Source: Lateolabrax maculatus (taxonomy: Eukaryota; Chordata; Actinopteri; Acropomatiformes; Lateolabracidae). Taken from it: 64,000 nucleotides of DNA. The stretch covers positions 11,781,501 through 11,845,500 of the forward strand of contig CM062213.1 of the NCBI GenBank assembly GCA_031216445.1, given 5' to 3'. Shown here piece after piece: positions 47,201 to 60,300 of the stretch (its first letter is position 1; each line of letters starts with the position of its first letter). Under the pieces are notes generated by a model. It was given only the letters and a program-made list of their open reading frames with translations. It did no database searches and was not told where the DNA came from. The position numbers were made by a program, and so were the translations under genes.

Positions 47201-50200
47201 ATCTCCCTCTCCAGCAGAGCATAGAGCAACCTTGTTCCTTCCTGTCTTTCTCTCTTTTTGTGTCTCTCCTTCTTTCCTCCCAGTGGCCCTGAACTTGTGA
47301 ACTTGTGGCCGTGAGCAGGGTCAGTCAAAGCCCACTGCAGAGGAACATGGGTAATGTATCGTAATGAGGAATGATAGACTGTTCGAAAAGGATGTGAGGG
47401 GTTAACGATAATGTATGAGTCCTGCTCGTGTACATGCACTTCGCCCTGCCGTTGCATCTCACCTCAGTCTCCGTGTTACGAGACGCAGATCAATGAGTTA
47501 ATATTGCTGCAATAGATACAAGACACCGTACCTTCAAAAGAGGGAGATTTTATTCCATCCACAAGTAATCACTGGTACATCAAACTGGTCAGTAAATCTT
47601 GCTCTTTATCTTTCTTCCCCTGCCTCTGTGTGTCTCTGTTTCTACCTATCTCCCTGCATACTAGCCTTTCACTGTCATAAACAACCACACCTGTTTCCAT
47701 GGCAGCAGGCAGGCAGGCTATATACTTTGCACTGTCTCTGGTGAGTGAAGAGGAGAGGGCGGGAGAGATGTAGGGGAGAGAGGGAGGGAGGATTATTCGT
47801 GCTTCCATCAGCATCAGCATCAACACAGCAGAGGGAGAGAGGAGAGGGGAGAGATGCGGGGTCTTCCGGCACAGCACAGGACGAGGAGGAGGAGGAGGAG
47901 GAGGAGGAGGCGGGTCTTCTCTCGCTCTATATGCAAATCAACAGGATCCCAGAGCACAGATGTCACATGACCGTGCCGGGGGAGGCTGGGGCCCGCACAG
48001 TGCCGATCCGGCCGAGCGAGAGGGGCTGTGTCAGCTCAGCGATGATGTCATGATTTATTTTGAGGAAGTGATGTCAGTCCTCTGCAGTGAGGCTGGTAGT
48101 TTCTACAGTGGTACAACACTTGTTGTACAGTTCTGCCGTACAACAAGTGTTAATCTGAGAGGACATTTTTACCCTTGGAACAGAATATATGCATATTTGC
48201 ATGTTACACATTTGCATGTTACAGCTGCATCGGTTTTAAATAATGGAATATGGATGCATGCAAAATGGAATTTGCTTGAGCTGAAAGCTGAAAGCAATCA
48301 CACTTGATGGTGGCGGGTGGGGTCTCCAAAACTGCAATCCAAGTCTATCTTCTTAAATATTTTCTAACGTAATATGAATGTTTGTCCCAATATTTAAATG
48401 TCTCTTAAATTTCCCCTGAAGTTTCAAAGTTACATAAAACATTACATACATATTCTTTCTCTCCTTGTTCCAGTGCTTCAATGAAGTTATTTCACTATTA
48501 TTTTTTAAGTGAATTATTTAAATATAAGATGCCATTTTAAGACCTGCACAATCAGTTTACATCAAATAAAAAATTCTAAATTCTAAATTTTTTGATATAC
48601 ATTTTGGTATAATCCAGCTTGGCAACATTGCTGTTTTCAGAAACTTTGAAGGAAAATTTAAAACACAGTTATGCAGTTTTAAACCACGCTCATCTGCACA
48701 AAACTAAGCTGAAATGATGGACCTGTGGTGCGTAACGGTCTGTAATGTTGAGGAGTTGAAAGTTAAATATGTAATTTCTTGTCATGAAATAAGTGTGATG
48801 CAGCTTGGCATGACTGGCTACTGCGTCCCTTCGGTGAGCCACAATAGCTGAATGTTGACCAGTATTATTGATTCTTGTTGATGTTTACACAACTGCTTTG
48901 TGAGCAGATACACAGTGTGTCTGCATGTCTGTGTGTGAGAGAGAGAGATAGAGAGATGTGTCAGTGTGTTTACTATTGACTCAGCTGATGACAACAATAG
49001 ATTCAGTAGAACACACACCAGCGTAGGCCATTGTTTAGACGTGCATCGGTTAACATGATACAAGGCCTCTAAATGTCAGTGACTCAAATACAACACCTGT
49101 CTCTTAACATCTGGTTTTAGACAGACTTTCCATGATTAACTTGTTTGTATAGTGAGGAACCTTCATATCAAAAATAATAATAGTTTTAATTATTTACAAA
49201 TTATTGTAGACATCATATTAATTACTACATGAAGCGTTATTTTGAAGAATAATTATTTGATGAACTATTCGCTGATGGTGACTGCTGCATGTGGTTATGG
49301 CCTGTATGGGTTGTATATTGTAAGTCAGGTTCTTACTTTCATCTCTATGATGGTCTGCAGGGCCTTGGTTTTGCCTGGATCCTGATGCAGCTGGTTTCTT
49401 CTGTGCAGTTCCTTTCAGAAAAGATACAACCTTATGTGGCACCAGTACAGCGGAATCTATTGTAATCTCTACTGAAAACAGGATTATATGAATTAAAAAA
49501 CCTACCAAAACATGCATATGAAGTTTGTCTTTACACATGTAAAATGTTTCATGTAGCTGATGTGCTCTGCATTTTTCACTTTATATATTACATAATCTCT
49601 ATGCTACACTATAAGCAGCAGAGGGGAGCATATTGATTATGTGACACTCAACACTGCCCTCTAGTGATGACAAAGTAAAAAAAACTGTCAATTGTAGGTC
49701 TTGTACAGTGAATCCCATATATTAATGTTAACATAACCCTGGTTTTAGAGTACCTCTCGTAGATGGATGTTCTCCTTCTCCTTTTGATCCAAAATGACCT
49801 CCAGGTGTCCGAGCTGGGCCTCTGCCTCAGCAATGCGCCTCGCTCTCTCCTGCTCCTCCTCCTCAGACGCCCTGCCCGGCCCCGGGGGCAGCCCTTTGCT
49901 CTGCAGCATCTCTAGCAGCTTCTTAATGGACTCGTCTCTGGCACCCAGTGTCTGTTTCTGGGTCTCGATCCTCAGCTCCATCTCCTCGAGGGTCTTTCTC
50001 AGCAGGAAGAGCTCCTTGGCCTGCCTGTCATGTTCGGCCTGCAGCCGACGGAAGTTCTCCTCTGTCAGCTCGATGGTGGTGAAGTGCTCAGAGGCAGAGC
50101 GGTTGCCACTCTCCTGCTGCAGCAGGTGGTTCAGGTCTCGCTGTGTGCGCAGCTCGTCCTGCAGAGCTTGGATGGTCATCTGGAGATGCTGATCAGACAC

Positions 50201-53200
50201 ATGCATACACACACAGACTCAACAATTATTGAAATTAACTTTAGGAATAAACACAATGCAAAGTGTTTAATGATAACACTACACATGAAGGTAACCACAT
50301 ATAAACACACTTGCTGAAATGCTGTTGCACACGGTTCTGTGGAAAAATGCAGGTCAACATGGGAGACATGTCACTTACCTATCTTTAGAAGCAAATAGAC
50401 CGTACAACAGTAACTGAAATTGTGAAAAGACAGTATGGCTTTTTTTTTTTCTTTATTCTGGAGCAATAATCAAATTTGAGTCCTTTGGAATCACAGTAAG
50501 ACCTTTTTTTTAAATATTAAGGCTTGAAATAAATCACAGCTGTCACACATATTAATTTATTAGTGTGCTGTGAAGGGTTGCTCTGTTTTTGGGAGCAGAA
50601 TTAAAAATATGTGAGCAAAATTAACGACCATTGTTAACTCGCTGATCAAAGCAGAAGACTGCCCGATGCTCCCAAGCAGTACAGCAGAGGATCTGCTCTC
50701 TGACACTCAGCCTGAGAGGCCTGGATACAAAAACTGCGTTCATAACCTTCTGGTCATAATGAAAAATAGTCTGCGAGCTAATTGATCATCATGTGGGAAA
50801 AGACTGTATGATTATGATCGTTTAGATGTGCTGCATTGGTGGACATGAGTCAATAGAATAAACAGACACTGTAGAGATTGCACAGTTATATGTTGAATAA
50901 AGCTGTGACTGTCTGAATTTGTGCGCCCAGAATAAAGTATGATAAAAACACACTATTAAGTGTAATATATCTTATTGTGTGTAGGGGTAATGTTAGGGCA
51001 GAGTTTTTGCCACGGATTGACTAAGCTTGGTCTTGCCTGTTGAAATGTTCTTCCAGCAGATATCTCCAGAGAGAAATCAATCTACGTCCAGAAAATGGCC
51101 CGATCATGATTTAGAGGAGAAGAAACAGATTCTTTCACTGAAATAAAACCTACTTAATAGGCAGTCTGGGGTTGTAGGGTTTGGGGTACTACAAGGGGAT
51201 TGAATACCAGACACATTTGGATTGACACAATTGAACAAACAAATCACTCTTTATAGTTTTACACTGTTTATAGGGAAACATATGAGGGTTCACAGGAAAA
51301 GGAGGCAGGCTGAACTGCTGGAAATAATTCACTTCCTTCTGGAGGTTCATAGGAGAGGAGGTTGTAATGGTGCAAAGGGATTGCCAGGTGTCTGAAAATA
51401 CACGCCACACTGAAGGTGACTCTATGTTGTGCACACAACACGTGGTGCAAACATAGGGACAAACCTTGGTTCTCCTGGCATCCAGCAGCTGCAGAGCATG
51501 GGCAGAATGAACAGAAGAACAAATGTATGGTAAAACAGAGCGTCAGAGCATGATGCAACAGAGACGGATGATCAACACAAACCAGCCAGAGATTTCAAAA
51601 GACACCTTCAGCCTGTCCAGCTGTCTGTTTATCAGCCTGCAGCCCTCAGTCAGAACATCATCAAAATATACCCACAGACAAAATATGATTTACTGAGATT
51701 ACCTTTCTGGAAAGAGTTGAAGATAAAGTTTAAAATGGCTGTAACAACGGTTCCAACAACCACTATGATTTTACATTTACTAATGTGAGATGTATAAAAT
51801 GGATATTATATTGTTGTTATTAGTAGTAGTGGCTTTGATGTTCATAGTAAACAACCTCTACATAACACACTTGTTCAAATATTCACAGTGGTAGCACAGA
51901 AGTAGTTATATTAATAATATTAGTAGTAGTGTAGTAGTGATGATGATAATGATGAGATGAGGTATAAGTGTTGTTGCATTTAAATTAATTTATTGAAGCG
52001 CTGAAACATGAATCAATAGATTGGTTCAATTAATCATAAATTGATTGGCAGCAAATTAATCAGCAACCATTTCTGAAGCCAAAATGCTAAACAATCCATA
52101 TGCTGGTTCCAGGTTCTCAAACACGAATATTTGCAGCTTTTTTGGCTTATGTGATATTAAATAGAATATCTTCAGGTTTTGGATTGTTGATCTGACAAAA
52201 CAATACATTTCAAGATGTCACCTTGGGTTTGGAGAATTGTGATGTCCAGTTTTCTGACATTTAAAAACCAAACAATAAATCGAGAAAAAAATTGTTAGAT
52301 TAATCCATAATTAAAAAAGTTATTACTTGCAGCTCAAATTTATTGACAGTACTAACACAGCAGTATAAAAAAGCTGTGAATTATTCTTGAATTATATATA
52401 AAGGACATATTACTTTTACCAAAGTAAAAAAACTAAATCTGTTTTTCATTAATTTTAACATTACTTGTACAGAGCAGACCGGATACTATAAGCATGTGAG
52501 GCGTGTGCTCTTCCAACCACCAAGGGGCAGTGTTTGTGTTACCAGAAGGAGCTGATGATGTTTATTGCTGACTGCAAGACTGCTGCCATCCTCAACAGTT
52601 TTGGTCACACTCCTTTATGTGATTCAGTCGGTTTCAGCAGCAGACACCAACTTGAGTGTGGTCTATTTCTTTACATGCACTTGCTGGCATTCCTACTGTC
52701 ATCACTTGGAAATATAATTTCTGTTTAGAAAATACTTTGAAATACCACTTATTAACAATAAAACGATGCAATATTGCTGTAATCAGACTTAGCCATCAAA
52801 ATTAAAAATTACTGGTTTTCCTTTATGAGTTATGACCATGTATAGAATAAGTCCCTGAATAGATTTGCCCGCTCCCCTGCTTGTACTAAATCTACTTAAT
52901 CTTGCACAAAGCAATATTCAATCCCTTAAACCAAAACTATTTTCTCTCTCCTCATATCTTCTCTTTCTAATCTCATCTGACACGGCTCTTTCTCTCTCTT
53001 CCTCATCAGTACTCCCTCTCACTGCCCTGATCGATAACTTGCCGTCTTGGAACTAAACTGCAGGAGGCAGTCCAATGCTTCCATTTGCATAATTGCACTG
53101 TGGGTTAGAATTACTATATGGCCATTTCTCCCATATCCCTGCAACACCTACAGCAGGGCTGTACCAGTTCCCGTGAGTCAGTCATGACTCAGCGGGATAT

Positions 53201-54290
53201 TGGTGTTGTGGTCACCCTCCCTCAACAGAAGGCTTCTCTTTCGCTGCATATCCTGAAAATGAGCTTCCAGAGGTTTCACAGAGTCAAGGATAGATGTTCA
53301 GGTACAGTGCTCCCCGCTCTAACTGACACAAATTTCTGACAAAATCCTTTTGTGCAGAAACACAAAATCCTTGTGAGAGCTCAGATTCTGTCACTTACCC
53401 CCCAAAACTAAGTCAAAGTATCTAAAAATGTCAAAAAATAAATCAAGATCATTTTTTTAATAAAGAATACTGTAGGTTTGATTTTTGTCACATGGATAAA
53501 TTAAGATTAAGAGTCTACAGGCATGCTAGTGACTCTGTAAGGCTATACACTTTCAGCATGCTGATGTTAAGCAGAAAAAAAACACATGTTCACAATCTTA
53601 GTTTATCATGTTAGCATGCTGACATTTTCTAATTAGCACTAAAACACAAAGTACATCTGAGGGTGATGGGAATGTCATTAGTTTTGCAGGTATTTGGTCA
53701 CATACCAAAGAACTGGACAAAATGAAATTTTGACCCGACGGTGGCGCTAGATAAAAGGTCGGGGGATCATCAAAGTTATAACAATTCATCCTGAAGGGGG
53801 TATGAATGTCTGTACTAAATTTCATGAGAATCCATCCAACAGGTGTTGGGACATTTTCTCTCAAAACTACAAATGTCAACCTACTGTAATGGTAGAGCTA
53901 GACAAATGACCAAAGTCATTAGGATACATCATCTGGACTTGACGGTAAGAACAAGCAACTGCACTTTATGTTGATGAGAAATATGTGTTTGCCGTACTTC
54001 TGGCAGGACGTATTGTTCAACAGGACGGCGTTTCGTTGCTCTGATTGGTTGTCTCCGCCTGTTGATTACGCCCCTTGGAAATCAAAAATGACCTGAGAGG
54101 TTTCAGACTAATAGACATTTGCAAATTAGTCTGGCGATGCCAGGCAAGCTAAAAATGTGTTGTGAAGTCAGAAATGTAAACTGTTAACGCATTAAGTTAA
54201 AGCTATTCTGTACACAGATTGATACTCTGCTGGAGACATTCAGTTCTTTACCAGGTGGCACAGGCATGAGCAGCTATATGTGTGGTATAC

Positions 54291-54336
<46 letters not shown>

Positions 54337-57300
54337 AAGAGAGAGTGGGTGTTTGTATTTGACAGATGGACAGTTCCAAAGCGCTGAGTCAGAGCAGCCT
54401 ACTGCTCACTACATTCCTAATCCTAATGTTGTATGTCGTGATGGCTGACAATATACAATTACACCCACAGCGATGGCAGCAAACGTGGCATTTATTCATC
54501 TCCACTCAGCTAAGAGAAAGGTAGAGAGCGGCGTCAACAGGAGTATAGCACTGAATTCTGAATACTGAATGATGTTTTCTTTACAGTACTTATAAGTGTT
54601 CACCTAGTGTGCATAAGGTAGTCTAATATATTTTATTTATATTGCTGTTTATCATCTGAAGAGTATAGGATGTGCCTGCGCTGATGTAAAGAGTTCTCCT
54701 CATATAACGGAACAGCCGACTGTAATACTTAATCATTATTCAGTTTGAACTCCACTGATTTTACACATCAAGGTCTAATTACAAGTCTTGGGGAGTACTA
54801 TGTTATATAAATTGTATGAAGCCTTTTGTGGCTCCAGAAGGAGCTGTACAAAATTAAAATTAAAAAAATCTAGGTGTGAGGAGTTAGAAAGAAGTGAGTT
54901 GACCAGACCTCTGCAGCCCGCTCCTCGTCTCTGCTTGACAATTGGCTCGAGGCTACATTAACTGCTAACGGCATGACACACTTGTTTCTCCAAAACAAAA
55001 AGATGACAGTAGAGTTGCTGGTGGGTAATGAAATGCCAGGCTTTGACAAGGAATCCTGAGTACTCGTTTAAAGATTTGTGGGGCATTTTTTCCTTTGATT
55101 GATAGTATACAGTCGAGAGGCATTCTTCAGCCAGATTTGAACCAGGGACGTTATGTTGTGTCCTGCAGTAGGTCACCATGACACCAATCTTTTTTTCTTC
55201 AATATTTTTATATGCTGCATTGTTGGTGAGATATCAACCTATATATCATAGCTGTAAGAGGACAATACAGACTGCACACGCGTCAGTACATCTGTTAGGT
55301 TCTGGCACATGTACTATCAATCACAGCTATTTTATTTAACATTGTGCATTAAATCTTTCCCTTAACACTGATGCAAAATACTCAGTGATACACAACTTCT
55401 GGTATTGATGAGGTGACGCTATAATTTCACAGTGATTTTGCATGAAAACCCAACAGCCAGTCGCGGCAATCAATAAACCATTCAAATAAAAATAAAGGCT
55501 GAGTTTCATCTACAGCAATGTCACCAAATTAATTATTTTTAAACTACAAAACCATTTTCACACAAGTATTAATTCAAAATAATGTCTGGGGTAAACAACC
55601 TTTGGTTCAGCATTCTTTTTCCCCATCTTAGTTCATGAAAGCATGTCACAGTAAGCATCCCAAAGCTGGGACAGTGGATAGTCACGCAGAGCCCCAAACC
55701 ATTTGGAGCAGAGGAATAACAATGATCCTTAATGGATTGCTAGATACATTTATGTGGAGTTTAATACTGCAAACATCAGCCAGGATACACAGGTATAGGA
55801 TATACTAATATATATATATATATATAAGTATATATATACTGTATATAAGTATACTGTTCTTCTTACGCTTTTCCTTTTCTTTCACCAATCTTTATGAGTT
55901 CATCATTCCTACATATCTTGTGTACTTGTTACAAAACAAATCAATCTTACAGTTTTATCTTAGAGTTTGCTCAACTATAATTCATTCTTTTGCCCAAAAA
56001 ATGTCAGAGAGTAGTGTAGCTAAAACAGCTTTGACACATTTGTATGTGGACATGGGGAGCCAGGGATCAAACTGCCAACCCTGCAATTAGTGGATGAACC
56101 TTAGTGGACTACCTCCTGAGCCACAGCTGCCCCTAAAAAAGCCGTAAAATTTCAGCGGAAAGAGTGGAATTATTTGTGTTGTCCAATTCATTTGTTTCTT
56201 ATTCAAAGAAGGAGACATCTTCATTATTGGATTCTCCAATTACTTGTTAAGATGGACATTTTTGCACTGTAAGCTCTGCTGTAATCTAAAAGTGTGCTGT
56301 TCTGGAGAAAAAGACACCAGCGGACTGCACGTCTTATCCCCTTTGCTTTGTTCTTCTACTCCTCCACTCCCACCTTAATCTTACCAGCCTTGCACTCCGA
56401 AAAATGTTCCCTGCTTCTCTGCATTTCATCTCATCTTGTTCAGATAAAATGAAGAGAGAGAGACATCTCATTTCATCACCTTTCTGTTCCCTGGATGAAT
56501 CAGCAGCCATCTTATGTGCTCAGATAGGGGGGTGTTTGCCACCGGAAGTATCCATGGGCTCTTTTGACTGTTCAGGATACATCCTGTGTCCAAAGGGGCT
56601 TACCATGTCATAACATTGCAGAAAACGTCAATACTTTTGCTCGTCATGTATATATGACTGCTGCAATCTTGTTTGCCACCAACTGAACAAAGCTAAATGT
56701 TAACACAACATAGTTCATTAATGAACCAACTATTACTGTGTAATGTGCACACTTGCTGCATCACCGTATATGCGAATCATAAGTGAAAACAATTAATTGT
56801 GACTATACCTCTCTCACACAAAATACAGACTGCTGGTTATGACTAAACTCTTTGCCAACCCATTAGCAGCTGGCACAACTACGGTACAAAGGGTAGAAAC
56901 CTCCAGTGGCAAACACCCCTGTCCACATCCAAACAGTACACACCACAGACTGTATGGTACAGACAAACACAAGTAATGTACTGTATGTGCACACGCATCC
57001 ATATGCACATTTATTCACAATATGTTCCAAATATACCCAACCCCTTAACACTTTGCAGAGAACAAATGGTCCCACCCAGTTCATATGTTCACACTTGTAT
57101 TACTCAGTGACATGTAACAGCTCACAGTAGAGAATTAAAAAAGAGAAAAACATGACATGTCTGCCGCACGGTATCCACGCACAGACAGAGCAGTGTGATA
57201 TGGAAAGCTCAGCCTCCATTTTGGGGATTGCATTGATGAGGGCTGACTGGGTGGCTGAGCAGCAGTGGTCATGACTCAGTCAGATATGGCACGCTCCAGC

Positions 57301-60300
57301 TCACACACTTCCCTCCAGCAGCTCTTGTCCAGCTTCTGCACGACAAAAAAAATTCTTCTAAATTCAAGTCAAATGGTTCCAGCGGTGCAACAGTCCGAGC
57401 CAGTTGCTGTGAAATTGTAAGATGCAGCACAACAAAACAGTCCTTAGCTAATCATTACCCCTAGTCATGACCATTGACTGTCTTGATTAAAGCTCTGCGG
57501 GCTATGGTTGGTATTTCACTCACAGCGGAGCCTGTGCTTTACAAAACAGATGAAAGGCGAACGCTAATGCCTGAATGGTTTTCCTCTTTTTCTAAGATGT
57601 GGTACAAAGAAGCGCATATTCCCAGATCTTATTTTTCACAAAATAAATAATGCATGGCATTTGCTAAAGCTAATAGGGGCCCGAGGCACCTGATGCGATT
57701 GTGAAGGGAGCTACAAGACAGATGTAATGATTGGCCTGAAATTACTCCATTATTAATGAGACAATTTGTTCCTCAGTCAGCCTCTCAAGCCATCCCACCG
57801 TAAGTATACACTTATGTAAGGACGCCTCACAGCACAGAAATCAAGATAGAAAAGACCAATTATAGTAACAAGGCACATCTGCCTTTTATTAGCCGACATA
57901 CTTCATTAATGAACCCTACCAGGAGGGATATAAATATCATTCGGGGCGCAGTCAGAGTGAACACTGATGGACAAGGCTGAGGAAGAAAAAGAAAAGAGTC
58001 CTCGCTTTGTATCAAGCACAAAGGCATGAAAGCCCGAGCTGTACAGCTTTCATATTCTGCCGGACACATTCAGCTCCTACAGTGTATGAAGCCAAGCTAA
58101 AAATATATACATGGATTCACGCCGAGCATTTAATCGCACTGAACATAAAGAATAAGTGAAATGATGAATGGCTTGGGCCCCGTCAGTGGCGGGGCTGGTT
58201 TAGCTTGAACAGGCACATTCTCCTCCCAAACACTGTCCCCACACATTTTCATGAATCATAAAGATATAAAAGAATCAAGACCTCTGGCTCCCCTCTAGGG
58301 ATCACCAGCAGGTAAAGAGCATGCGATTGTGAGCGAAAAGCTTGACATCTTTCCCTTGAGCAGGATGGCACTGCTTCAGGAGGAGCAGGCAAACTCTATA
58401 AACTCCAGTAAAATCAAGTGATCGGAAAAACTATTTGCTTCAAAGGGGAACGTTCAAATGCAAGCGGACGTGCACTAAGACAGACAGGTCTCATTTAAGG
58501 GTCACGCTAATGGTATCCCGCTATGACCTTGAAGGGCGGAGTGACAGCGTCTGCGGCTTTGAGTAATGAGTGGCCTACTGGCTACACAGTGTCCAACAGC
58601 ATCACTCAACCAGACGGACAGAAATGCAGACAGACTGGCAAAAAGACCACAACCAGCTGGCAAAATTCAACCTTCACGTTGCTTGAGGCATCGTGCAATT
58701 AGCTGCATCATGCCACAGCCTCCCCCAGAAAGAAAAAAAAAAAAAAGAAAACAGTGTAGCGCTCAATCGAGCCAGTCAAGAAATATGCTGACCAATTCCA
58801 CAATCTACCTCAGTGTGTCGTGCACTTTTCCCTACAGCTGAAATATTAAACTAAACCAAGTGCTTTATATCCAGACTTCTGCCTGTACTGTGAGTCGGCT
58901 AACTGTTACTGTTTTTTATTTTATTTTTTTATTCTTTTATTTGTAACACATCATGTTACCATTTAATGCATTGTACCAGAGTTGGCCTAAGGCTAATTTT
59001 CATCATTATACATATCCCAAAGACGATGAGATTTTCTCAATTTGTAGAGGATATTCTACAAATTGAGACAATCTGACATTAAACATAAAAATCACAAAGC
59101 GCATTTTTATATACTGAATGCCAGTGCAGTAAGTGATGTTTGGCTCTTTTTATATCTATATTAATTCCATTGTGGGTACCTACTTTTCACTTGACTGTTA
59201 GATAAATGTGCATGGGGCCATTTGGTGAATTAAAAATAGTTTAGCTGCTAATATTTATCTACATTTAGTCTGAAAAAACAGATTGTATATTTATATCTGA
59301 ATATAGTGAAGGCTAGATGAACAGAGGTAGACAGTGAGAGATGATCCAAGTCAGAGTTAGTAAAGGAAAGAAATTGGAAAAGGGAAGAGAGAGACAGTAA
59401 GACAGAGAGTGTTTAAGCATCCTTGACATTTGTCTCTGGGCCTCGTGCCTACTCTTGTCAGTTACTGATTTAACTGGGCCATGACTACACACCCACACTG
59501 AAGCAAACAGAAAACCTTTTGACATCTCACACTCTAGGGCCAGTTTGATAATAACATTTTAAAAGAAACTAAAATTAACTAATGTTGCAGCAAGATTGCG
59601 TACAGAAGTTACAGTTCACCTGTTGGCAGTGTCATCATGCTTTTCAATTAATTTTTAAACGACTGAGAGCAGGTTTGTCATTGTAAAAAAAAATTGTGAG
59701 TTATAAAATGGTTTCATAAAAAGCACAATGCTCGGCATATTAGCTCAGATTTCAAAAACCCGATTAAGGACAACTAGATTGAAGGGTTTTGTATTTCCTG
59801 TGGCTCAAGTGGTCTCTCTAACATTGATTCTTTACGGGAGTACTATGCGAGGAGAGTGTGTATTAAATATTTATGTAGACAAAGAACTCTTTCCAGAAAG
59901 GTTTCTCCAAGTACTGAAATCATGATTGGCAGCAATAACTCTCTGAATACTCTGAAGGATGACAGTGGTCTATTGCAGAGAAGAGAATGGCGAAAGCAGA
60001 GACACACAGGTCAAAAAAGACAACAGAAAGGCAACAGACTAGCAACTGAAATTCACTGCAGTAATGAGCGGATTATGACAGCTGAGAGGGCTGGTCTCAC
60101 CTGGTTCTCCTCATGAGTGACTCTCATCTGCTCTTTAAGGATTGATGTGCGGGCGGCCTCTTCTTTCCTCATTATCCTTTCTTTTTTCAGCTCTGGACTC
60201 CAGAAGCTCTTGATGCTGTTGGTGGAAGATCCCAACTTGCTGTCCTTTAGGTCAAGCTCTCTGCGCAGCAGCTCATTCTCCCTCTGCATATCCCTGAGCT

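Larger units (their letters stand above)
52736..60100 (-). other. Distal erc2 intron 1, no further coding feature seen
   Basis: Apart from the repeats listed separately, this 7.4 kb shows only short random frames. An acceptor-like site near 57340 opens a 19-codon frame that stops without a donor. Confidence 0.45.

Noticed and set aside
47569..47877. Minus-strand frame starting METGVVVYDSERL in good Kozak context, considered as an alternative erc2 first exon
   Set aside because: Visible donors leave phase 1, which does not join the phase-0 erc2 exon at 46682; kept only as part of the promoter-like observation.
49794..50192. Plus-strand 132-codon Ser/Arg/Cys-rich frame
   Set aside because: Shadow of the 435-nt erc2 exon on the minus strand, which matches ERC2 residue for residue over long stretches.
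53598..53879. 93-codon minus-strand frame
   Set aside because: Falls wholly in a common interspersed repeat.
57281..57340. Minus-strand acceptor-like TTTTTTTGTCGTGCAG opening KLDKSCWREVCELERAISD
   Set aside because: Frame stops after 19 codons with no donor, and the peptide does not resemble any ERC isoform known to me.
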